NCBI GenBank assembly: GCA_047975325.1
Contig: JBKEDF010000034.1
Coordinates: 1-21,185, forward strand
DNA: 21,185 nt
Source of the DNA: JBKEDF01 sp047975325
Lineage (GTDB): Bacteria > Pseudomonadota > Alphaproteobacteria > Rhodobacterales > Rhodobacteraceae
Direction of reading: 5' to 3'
The position numbers and the translations under genes were made by a program. Shown in pieces: positions 15,980-21,185 of this stretch (its first letter is position 1; each line of letters begins with the position of its first letter). Below the pieces are notes generated by a model, which did not search any database, was not told the origin of the DNA, and saw only the letters and a program-made list of their open reading frames with translations.

Positions 15980-16270
15980 TCAGACGACCTGTTCGGTATG
16001 TACAACCTTGGGTGGTGCGGTGAAATATGGCCCGGCGAGGGCACGCCATTCCTGAAACGCGGGCGCATTGCGGAAGATTTCCGTATGGGCTTCGACGGTT
16101 TCCCATTCGACGACCAGCCGATATTCGCCCGGCACTTCGATCACCCGTTCGACATGCATGCCGTGGCAGCCTTGGGCGGCCAGGAAGAGCGGCCGGGCCT
16201 TGACCAGTGCCGCCTCGAACGGGGTGGCATTGGCGGGGTCGATTGTCAGTGTTGCGATTTCACGGATCAT
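15980..16270 (-). CDS. Antibiotic-biosynthesis-monooxygenase (ABM) fold protein
   Basis: The product is 96 residues. The order 'IREIATLTIDPANATPFEAAL', 'GCHGMHVERVIEVPGEYRLV', 'VEWETVEAHTEIFRNAPAF' and 'WRALAGPYFTAPPKVVHTE' is that of the dimeric ABM ferredoxin-like family. Members are cofactor-free monooxygenases or small accessory proteins in aromatic or secondary-metabolite breakdown; the substrate is unknown here. The ATG at 16270 overlaps the TGA of the upstream cupin remnant as ATGA. The AAAGGCG preceding it gives it its own ribosome site. It is followed by the SBP-like gene after 14 bases. It is cytoplasmic, with no signal peptide. Confidence 0.82.
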   Translation of the reverse strand: MIREIATLTIDPANATPFEAALVKARPLFLAAQGCHGMHVERVIEVPGEYRLVVEWETVEAHTEIFRNAPAFQEWRALAGPYFTAPPKVVHTEQVV

Positions 16271-16455
16271 AGCTGTTTCGCCTTTTCATGTTCGTCATCA
16301 ATCGACTGTTCGATACCGGTTTCAACCCTGGTGTTGGTCGTGTTCACCGTGGCATGATTCCTGAAACTCTGCATCAATCCATTGCTTTCATTCAGGAAAC
16401 GATGCTGCATATTGGCGGGGATCCATATCGTGCTGCCGGTCTTCGGCGCATGCTG
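16267..16455 (-). pseudogene. Remnant of a cupin gene (C-terminal tail only)
   Basis: The minus-strand frame from 16455 to the TGA at 16267-16269 encodes 62 residues without a start codon at its head; an in-frame stop lies at 16456-16458. It contains 'GSTIWIPANMQHRFLNES' and 'ATVNTTNTRVETG', the second barrel motif and tail of small cupins (compare the usual pattern of T-x-IPAGxPHRFxN and DxTRTxxxTG). The cupin N-terminal half with the HxH metal ligands is missing from all frames just upstream. Its TGA overlaps the ABM ATG as ATGA, the mark of a former operon gene. A sequencing frameshift is the alternative explanation for the loss. Confidence 0.6.
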
Positions 16456-16756
16456 TCAATTCCGGTTATGGCCTCACCTCGGCACTATTACACTTTCCTT
16501 GCTTGTGAAAATCCTAGGCCCAACCATCTATATGTGACAATCGGAAACCAACGATATTTCATCTGGTAAAATCCGTGCCTGCATTCCATAACAAATCGGG
16601 TAAGCGCGCCCTGTCCATCCTGCTGGTCCCCAACAGGCACCGGTTGATCAGTTCCGGGTGTGGGGTGATTTCCGCTCCTGCGCGGCGGACAGCCCCCTTT
16701 GCCTTTTCTTTCCTCATCCCGGGGCTTATTTTCAGGTGACCGTGAAAAGGATTGCC
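16456..16756. other. Gene-poor divergent region
   Basis: These roughly 300 bases between the cupin remnant and the YggS gene contain no convincing coding frame, tRNA or terminator. They probably hold the promoter of the YggS gene (plus strand) and the decayed 5' half of the cupin gene (minus strand). Stop codons occur in all three minus frames. Confidence 0.5.
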
Positions 16757-17413
16757 ATGTCTCTCGCCTCGATTCTATCCCGGATTGATACTGCCTGCAC
16801 CAAAGCCGGGCGCGCGCCGTCTTCGGTGACGCTGGTGGCCGTCTCCAAGGTGCAACCGCCGGATCGTGTGGAGGCGGCACTGGCAGCCGGGCAGCGGGTT
16901 TTCGGGGAAAACTATGTGCAGGAGGCTGACGGGAAATGGCCCGCGTTTCGGGCGCGATATCCTGATGTGGCACTGCATATGATCGGCCCGTTGCAAACGA
17001 ACAAGGCCAAGGCGGCAGTTGACCTTTTCGACGTGATCCATAGCCTGGACCGACCAAGCCTGGCGCGGAAGCTTGCCAATCTTGCCCAGGCCCGGGGCAA
17101 AAGCCCCAAGATTTTCATACAGGTCAATACCGGTTCCGAACCGCAAAAGGCGGGGGTCGATCCGCAGGAGACCGACAGCTTTATCGCCGAGGTTCGCGCC
17201 ATGGATCTGCCGCTGATCGGATTGATGTGCATCCCCCCCGAAGGTGATGACAGCCGCCCCCATTTTGCGGAACTTGCCAGGATTGCGGCGCGCAACGGGC
17301 TTTATGCCCTTTCCATGGGGATGAGCAGTGATTTCGAGGCGGCAATCGCGGCCGGTGCGACGCATATCCGCGTGGGCTCTGCCATTTTTGGTGCCCGTAA
17401 CCATGCGACTTGA
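16757..17413 (+). CDS. yggS: YggS-family pyridoxal-phosphate homeostasis protein
   Basis: The product is 218 residues. The single-domain TIM-barrel family binds pyridoxal 5'-phosphate on a lysine, here Lys31 in 'VTLVAVSKVQP'. 'FGENYVQEADGKWP', 'HMIGPLQTNKAK', 'IFIQVNTGSEPQKAG', 'LMCIPP', 'LSMGMSSDFEAAIAAGATHIRVGSAIFG' are the standard family blocks, the last forming the phosphate site. These proteins balance free PLP and amino-acid pools; no catalytic activity is known. The ATG at 16757 follows AAAAGG. Its stop overlaps the start of the next gene by 11 bases, suggesting a two-gene operon. Confidence 0.95.
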   Translation: MSLASILSRIDTACTKAGRAPSSVTLVAVSKVQPPDRVEAALAAGQRVFGENYVQEADGKWPAFRARYPDVALHMIGPLQTNKAKAAVDLFDVIHSLDRPSLARKLANLAQARGKSPKIFIQVNTGSEPQKAGVDPQETDSFIAEVRAMDLPLIGLMCIPPEGDDSRPHFAELARIAARNGLYALSMGMSSDFEAAIAAGATHIRVGSAIFGARNHAT

Positions 17414-18080
17414 TTTGATGCGCTGGTTCCTCGCCTGCCTGTTCCTGATCGCCCCTCCGGCCATGGCCGAAAGCTGGCAGGTCATTCTTGGCGATCGTGT
17501 CCTTGGGGAGCTTGAATATTCACGCTCCGGCGCCAGGAAATTCCTGTCCACCCGGTTGAACAATACCCCGCTGGGCGTATTCAACGGGACATTTGAGGCG
17601 CGTTCCGGCCCCGCAACGACCGAAGAGGGCCTGATCGTTACGCAATATATTAGCGAAGGGAAATCGACACGCAAACACCGGGTGATTTCTGTCCTGTCTC
17701 TGGACGGACGGGTGCGTGATATTGTCATTCAGCCGCCGGGTGAGGCGACGGAGCTTTCCATCCCATCCGCCGTACCGGTGCCGGTCCTGGACCCGGTGGA
17801 GGCTTTTGCCGCGCTTTCCGCGTCGCGCGATTGCCCGGCCCCGCTGCGTTTTCATGATGGGCGTCGCGTGGTGGGAATTGCCACGCAGTCGCGCCAGGTT
17901 ACCGGCGGCAAACTGCGCTGCGCGATGAATTACCGTGTCACCGCAGGGCCGGGTCATCTTTCACCGCTGCGTTTTACCGCGCTGGATATGGTGTTGGTTT
18001 ATTCGGGTGCGGCGCCCGCGCCGCTGGAACGTATCGATTTGACGGCAGCGGGTTTCACAGTCAGCCTGCGGCGGCGCTAA
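17403..18080 (+). CDS. Secreted protein of unknown function (possibly DUF3108-like)
   Basis: The product is 225 residues. The N-terminus 'MRLDLMRWFLACLFLIAPP' followed by AMA-ES is a clear Sec signal peptide with cleavage at about residue 22, so the mature protein is periplasmic. The rest is rich in short beta-type segments such as 'WQVILGDRVLGELEYS' and 'ALDMVLVYSG', with a cysteine pair (in 'RDCPAPLRF' and 'LRCAMNY') that could form a disulfide. This resembles DUF3108-type envelope proteins but I am not certain of the family. It starts at an ATG inside the last codons of the YggS gene (11-base overlap). It converges with the L,D-transpeptidase gene 26 bases further on. Confidence 0.8.
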   Translation: MRLDLMRWFLACLFLIAPPAMAESWQVILGDRVLGELEYSRSGARKFLSTRLNNTPLGVFNGTFEARSGPATTEEGLIVTQYISEGKSTRKHRVISVLSLDGRVRDIVIQPPGEATELSIPSAVPVPVLDPVEAFAALSASRDCPAPLRFHDGRRVVGIATQSRQVTGGKLRCAMNYRVTAGPGHLSPLRFTALDMVLVYSGAAPAPLERIDLTAAGFTVSLRRR

Positions 18081-18106
18081 GCAGGTATTACGGGGCGCAC
18101 GCGCGC

Positions 18107-18610
18107 TTATCCCTGAATGACAAGCCGCGTATCAGGGCGGATCCTTCGCGTGATCCAAAGCAGATCACGGGGCGCAAAGGCCACACAGCCCGCCGTTGGG
18201 TGGCGCGGATGCCGCCAGTTATGAATAAAGATCGCCGATCCATGCCCCGGCTGCGCGTCAGGCCAGTTCCAATTCGTGATCAGGACGAGATCATAAAGCG
18301 GATCGGCGCGCCTCAACCTTTCATGGCTGAAAATGTGGGGCGCGCGTGCAAGGTGGTTGTAGTCGGGATCCGTCCCGTCATCGGACCACAGATCCCGAGG
18401 CCCGATTGGCCGTGCCCAATTTGGCAGGGCAGGCCGCGCAATGCGATCGGGGCGATAGAGTATCCCGACAATCGCATGCGATCCTGTCGGGGTTGCCCTA
18501 TCACCTTCGCGCTTGTGGTCCGTCAGGCCGCCCCGTCCGATTGCACAGGGGAAACTCCGCCCCAGGAACCGGGCCCCCCAACGGGTGACATGGATATCGC
18601 GGCGCCTCAC
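18107..18610 (-). CDS. L,D-transpeptidase (YkuD domain) family protein
   Basis: The product is 167 residues. 'IHVTRWGARFLGRSFPCAIGRGG', 'KREGDRATPTGSHAIVGILY' and the active-site segment 'HNWRHPRHPTAGCVAFAP' (His130, Cys142) define the YkuD catalytic domain. Such enzymes form 3-3 cross-links in peptidoglycan or attach proteins to it. The usual S/T-HGC motif reads T-A-G-C here, a variant seen in a compact subgroup. No signal peptide is visible, which is odd for an enzyme acting outside the membrane. The start is a GTG at 18610 that overlaps the ribA TGA as GTGA, so translation is probably coupled to ribA. Confidence 0.87.
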   Translation of the reverse strand: MRRRDIHVTRWGARFLGRSFPCAIGRGGLTDHKREGDRATPTGSHAIVGILYRPDRIARPALPNWARPIGPRDLWSDDGTDPDYNHLARAPHIFSHERLRRADPLYDLVLITNWNWPDAQPGHGSAIFIHNWRHPRHPTAGCVAFAPRDLLWITRRIRPDTRLVIQG

Positions 18611-19683
18611 AAAAGATGCCCTGATTTTTGCGCTTTCGTTGCAAGATAGCCTGCGTTCTGATCGGTCTGCCCAACCTTGAGGGGTACGCGTTCGGCCACG
18701 GCAATATCCATTGCCTCCATCATTGCGATCTTGCGTGGGTTGTTTGTCAGCAGCCGCACGGCGGAAAATCCCATTTGCCGCAGGATTGCCGCGCCGATGC
18801 GGAAATCGCGTTCGTCATCCTCGAAACCCAGCCGGTGATTGGCCTCCACGGTGTCGAACCCCTGATCCTGCAGCGAATAGGCCCGCAACTTGTTTGCCAG
18901 CCCGATCCCGCGCCCTTCCTGATTGAGGTAAAGAAGCACCCCGGCCCCTTCGGCGCCCATCTGGGCAAGCGCCGCACGAAGTTGCGGGCCGCAATCGCAT
19001 TTCAGGCTGCCCAGGACATCACCGGTAAAACAGGCCGAATGCAGCCGTGCCAGCACCGGTTTGATACGATCCGGCTGGCCGATCTCGATGGCGTAATGTT
19101 CGGGGCCGCCATCCTCGGGCCGGAAAACATGGACACGGCCGGCCTGGCTTGCCACCATCGGCAGGCGTGCCGCAGCTACCGGATGCATGGGGGAAGATCG
19201 CATCAGTTCCGGTCCGATATCGGACAGGACCAGCCGTGTCAGATCCGGATCTGTCAGGGCATGGACGTGCACGATCAACAGGGCAGGCAGTAGATGCGCG
19301 GATTTGACAAGCGCCAACCCCGCGCGCTGCAGGTCCAGATCCTCATCCGACAGGATATGAAATGGCCCCTTCATCGGATGCCGAAGATCCTTTTCCGGAT
19401 CCGCCATGGCGCGCAGCCAGTCAAGCCCGGCTTCATCGGGCAGGGTAATGCGGGCGATCTCCCCATTGCCGGGGACAATCTTCAACGTCGCTGCCCGTCT
19501 TGCGCTAAGCACAAGTTCCGTCGGACCAAGGGTGCGCAACTCATCAAACCTGTCCTGGTTCATGGGTTCCACGGCGGCAACCAGGACTGCGGCACCCGGC
19601 CCCGTCAGCATCACCGGCACGCCCATGCGCAAATCGCCGCGGGCGCGGGTTAGCCGTTCGAGTGTGGACAGAGCAAGAACCAT
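18607..19683 (-). CDS. ribA: GTP cyclohydrolase II with N-terminal extension
   Basis: The product is 358 residues. The C-terminal half (about 180-358) is GTP cyclohydrolase II, which opens GTP to start riboflavin synthesis. Zinc ligands Cys218, Cys229 and Cys231 lie in 'HSACFTGDVLGSLKCDCG'. 'YLNQEGRGIGLANKLRAYSL' and 'LLTNNPRKIAMM' complete the site. The N-terminal region of about 170 residues is not a normal DHBP synthase; it lacks the motifs I would expect and is the extension common in alphaproteobacterial RibA. The ATG at 19683 has AAGGA eight bases before it. The stop codon overlaps the L,D-transpeptidase GTG. The gene is divergent from the CenR-like gene across 158 bases. Confidence 0.93.
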   Translation of the reverse strand: MVLALSTLERLTRARGDLRMGVPVMLTGPGAAVLVAAVEPMNQDRFDELRTLGPTELVLSARRAATLKIVPGNGEIARITLPDEAGLDWLRAMADPEKDLRHPMKGPFHILSDEDLDLQRAGLALVKSAHLLPALLIVHVHALTDPDLTRLVLSDIGPELMRSSPMHPVAAARLPMVASQAGRVHVFRPEDGGPEHYAIEIGQPDRIKPVLARLHSACFTGDVLGSLKCDCGPQLRAALAQMGAEGAGVLLYLNQEGRGIGLANKLRAYSLQDQGFDTVEANHRLGFEDDERDFRIGAAILRQMGFSAVRLLTNNPRKIAMMEAMDIAVAERVPLKVGQTDQNAGYLATKAQKSGHLL

Positions 19684-19721
19684 GACAGCATCCTTTTTTG
19701 CACTTTTTGCCCCGGGTGCAA

Positions 19722-19772
19722 GCGCATGAAATTGAAACATAGCCCGAAAATTCCACACGAGCGCGTGAAATT
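19722..19772. repeat. Direct repeat in the ribA / cenR divergent region
   Basis: GCGCATGAAATT (19722-19733) and GCGCGTGAAATT (19761-19772) are 12-base copies with one mismatch, 39 bases apart centre to centre. They lie between the two divergent genes in the 158-base intergenic region (19684-19841). Paired half-sites at such spacing would suit a dimeric response regulator, possibly the one encoded next door; this is inference. Confidence 0.4.
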
Positions 19773-19841
19773 CCGGCAATGAACCTTGTTGCCGACCTTC
19801 GGTGTCCGCATTTCTGGTCCAGACAAGACAAGGAGATAAAG

Positions 19842-20528
19842 ATGGCGGCCCTGCGCAAGATCCTGTTGGTGGATGATGATGATGATCTCCGCGAAGCCCT
19901 GAGCGAACAGCTTGTGATGACGGAGGATTTCGATGTCTTCGAGGCTGCAGATGGTGCCGAGGGTATGGAAAAGGCAAAGGCCGCGCATTACGATCTGGTG
20001 GTTCTTGATGTCGGCCTGCCGGATACCGATGGGCGTGAATTATGCCGCCGGATGCGCAAGGCAGGGGTGAAATGCCCGATTATCATGCTGACGGGCCATG
20101 ATACCGATGCCGACACGATCCTTGGCCTTGATGCCGGGGCAAATGACTATGTGACAAAGCCTTTCAAGTTTCCCGTGCTTCTGGCCCGGATCCGGGCGCA
20201 GATGCGCCAGCATGAGCAATCCGAAGACGCCGTGTTTCAACTTGGCCCCTATACGTTCAAACCTGCGCAGAAGCTGCTTCTTGATGAAAACGAACGCAAG
20301 ATCCGCCTGACCGAGAAGGAAACCAATATCCTGAAATTCCTCTATCGTGCGGGGCAAAGCGTGGTGGCCCGTGATGTGCTTTTGCATGAAGTTTGGGGGT
20401 ATAATGCCGGGGTCACAACCCATACGCTGGAAACCCATATCTACCGTCTTCGGCAGAAAATTGAACCCGATCCGTCCAAGGCGCGCCTGTTGGTCACGGA
20501 GTCCGGCGGCTACAGACTTGTTGCATGA
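19842..20528 (+). CDS. cenR: OmpR-family response regulator, CenR-like
   Basis: The product is 228 residues. The receiver domain has 'ILLVDDDDDLREALSEQL', phospho-acceptor Asp56 in 'VVLDVGLPDTDG', 'IIMLTGHDTDADT' and 'YVTKPFKFPVLLARI'. The winged-helix output domain has 'IRLTEKETNILKFLYRAG' and 'EVWGYNAGVTTHTLETHIYR'. The last segments and the 'RAQMRQHEQSEDAVF' linker match my memory of CenR, an envelope regulator of Caulobacter and Rhodobacter; I cannot confirm this by search. The ATG at 19842 follows AAGGAGATAAAG, an excellent site; upstream in-frame codons are not needed. No kinase gene is adjacent. A terminator lies about 120 bases downstream. Confidence 0.9.
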   Translation: MAALRKILLVDDDDDLREALSEQLVMTEDFDVFEAADGAEGMEKAKAAHYDLVVLDVGLPDTDGRELCRRMRKAGVKCPIIMLTGHDTDADTILGLDAGANDYVTKPFKFPVLLARIRAQMRQHEQSEDAVFQLGPYTFKPAQKLLLDENERKIRLTEKETNILKFLYRAGQSVVARDVLLHEVWGYNAGVTTHTLETHIYRLRQKIEPDPSKARLLVTESGGYRLVA

Positions 20529-20584
20529 TCGCTATAACGCGGGGTAATTTTAAATTAACTGGCGCAAGTTACAGAGTTCTGTAC

Positions 20585-20679
20585 TATACTTAAACGGTAG
20601 TCCCCTTGCCGTGTCGGGGTCATGATGCGGTATCCTCCCTGTTGGACCTGGCCCCGGAAATTTCCGGGGCCTTTTTTTT
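20585..20679 (+). ncRNA. Candidate small RNA ending at a strong terminator
   Basis: A TATACT box at 20585-20590 lies 57 bases after the cenR stop, and a strong terminator ends at 20679. A transcript starting near 20597 would be about 83 bases. It would contain a weak CCCC/GGGG hairpin (20602-20619) and an unpaired CCTCCCT at 20634-20640, able to pair with Shine-Dalgarno sequences, then the terminator. C-rich anti-SD loops are known in Rhodobacter stress sRNAs. No good -35 box was found, so the segment may simply be the cenR 3' UTR. Confidence 0.3.
20650..20679 (+). terminator. Rho-independent terminator
   Basis: GGCCCCGGAAA (20650-20660) and TTTCCGGGGCC (20661-20671) form a perfect 22-base palindrome, followed at once by eight T (20672-20679). 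It acts on plus-strand transcripts, either of cenR or of a small RNA between. On the minus strand the A-run precedes the stem, so it would not terminate the convergent DUF815 gene. Confidence 0.93.
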
Positions 20680-20706
20680 GAACAATGCAAAACCGGCTTT
20701 TGCCAG

Positions 20707-21185
20707 CTATATTGCAACGCCCCGTCGTGCCGCCAGATCAGTGAAATATTGCCAGGCGACCCGCCCTGATCGTGCGCCCCGCGTTGCCTGCCATTCGATG
20801 GCCTCGGCCCGGAGCGTATCATCGTCGATTTCCACTCCATAAGCCTGACAATAGCCGCGGATCATCTCCAGATACTGGTCCTGATCGCAAGGATGAAACC
20901 CAAGCCAGAGCCCGAAACGGTCCGACAGTGAAACCTTTTCCTCCACGGCCTCGGAAGGGTTGATCGCGGAGGAGCGTTCATTTTCGATCATGTCGCGCGG
21001 CATCAGGGGGCGGCGGTTCGAGGTGGCATAGAAGATCACATTTTCCGGGCGCCCCTCTATCCCGCCATCCAGAACCGCCTTGAGCGATTTGTAATGCTGA
21101 TCATCATGGCTGAAGGACAGGTCATCGCAAAAGAGCACGAAACGATGGGCCTTTGCCGCACGCAAATGCCCCAGAAGCGCGGCAA
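20707..21185 (-). CDS. DUF815 AAA-type ATPase, C-terminal part (5' end beyond the window)
   Basis: The minus-strand frame runs from the window end to the TAG at 20707-20709, about 158 residues. 'RFVLFCDDLSFSHDDQHYKS' is a Walker B-like block. 'LKAVLDGGIEGRPENVIFYATSNRRPL' (sensor 1) and 'RFGLWLGFHPCDQDQYLEMI' follow. This is the conserved second half of DUF815, a family of AAA-related ATPases of unknown cellular role. The Walker A part lies to the right of the window. The frame is open to the edge with no start codon needed. It converges with cenR and the terminator. Its own 3' end has only a weak GCAAAA/TTTTGC hairpin. Confidence 0.9.
   Translation of the reverse strand, partial: AALLGHLRAAKAHRFVLFCDDLSFSHDDQHYKSLKAVLDGGIEGRPENVIFYATSNRRPLMPRDMIENERSSAINPSEAVEEKVSLSDRFGLWLGFHPCDQDQYLEMIRGYCQAYGVEIDDDTLRAEAIEWQATRGARSGRVAWQYFTDLAARRGVAI

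Noticed and set aside
16358..16398. TTCCTGAA ... TTCAGGAA inverted repeat
   Set aside because: It lies inside the cupin remnant frame, has a 25-base loop, and no linked signal; chance is a fair explanation.
16288..16569. 93-codon plus-strand frame in the gap before the YggS gene
   Set aside because: It has no ribosome binding site, no recognisable motif, and overlaps the cupin remnant on the other strand, which has clear family similarity.
20622..20681. 20-codon frame with two Trp codons running through the terminator
   Set aside because: A leader peptide would need a plus-strand gene downstream, and the next gene is on the minus strand. Its last codons are the terminator T-run itself.

Overview
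The window looks like chromosomal DNA of an alphaproteobacterium of the order Rhodobacterales. The best marker is the redox-control cluster regB <> senC-regA-hvrA lying close to ahcY, an arrangement typical of Rhodobacter and its relatives. RegB keeps the signature residues at their Rhodobacter positions (His225, Cys265, and the GGLTNPF loop at 106-112), and RegA keeps Asp63. Genus and species cannot be fixed from this sequence.

Layout. Positions 1-220 hold the 5' end of an IS5-family transposase (minus strand), with a hairpin over its ribosome binding site. Next come a DUF2218 gene (329-622) and a minus-strand repair block: trxA (816-1136), addA (1198-4563) and addB (4560-7493). Upstream of addB are tsaE (7586-8068), a membrane-anchored PAS protein (8112-9683) and regB (9776-11176), all on the minus strand. 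senC, regA and hvrA (11275-12886) read rightward from a promoter region shared with regB. An HD-domain hydrolase (12991-13581, minus) is divergent from ahcY (13684-15084, plus). A minus-strand module follows: a cupin remnant, an ABM-fold monooxygenase and a leaderless substrate-binding-like protein (15228-16455). Then come a YggS-type PLP protein and an overlapping secreted protein (16757-18080, plus), a ribA/L,D-transpeptidase pair with a 4-base overlap (18107-19683, minus), a CenR-like response regulator (19842-20528, plus), a strong terminator with a possible small RNA, and the 3' part of a DUF815 ATPase gene (20707 to the window end, minus).

How the genes work together. AddA and AddB form a helicase-nuclease for double-strand-break repair, coupled by an ATGA overlap. 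RegB/RegA with SenC and HvrA form the redox/light regulon control unit. AhcY removes S-adenosylhomocysteine. RibA opens riboflavin synthesis. The L,D-transpeptidase and CenR both point to the cell envelope.

Most striking observations. (1) addA is compositionally mosaic: its 3' two thirds, together with trxA and the DUF2218 gene, is about 70-87% GC in the lines I counted, whereas its 5' third and everything further right is about 53-63%. The change falls near 3.25-3.5 kb, inside the gene. (2) Arrays of a CTGYCNN heptamer occur only in the GC-rich part, once between genes and twice inside addA. (3) A cupin gene decayed to its C-terminal tail still ends with an ATGA overlap on the next gene. (4) There is a candidate small RNA with a CCTCCCT motif before a perfect terminator. 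(5) The two genes often found between tsaE and addB in relatives are absent. I found no CRISPR array, tRNA, rRNA or prophage.
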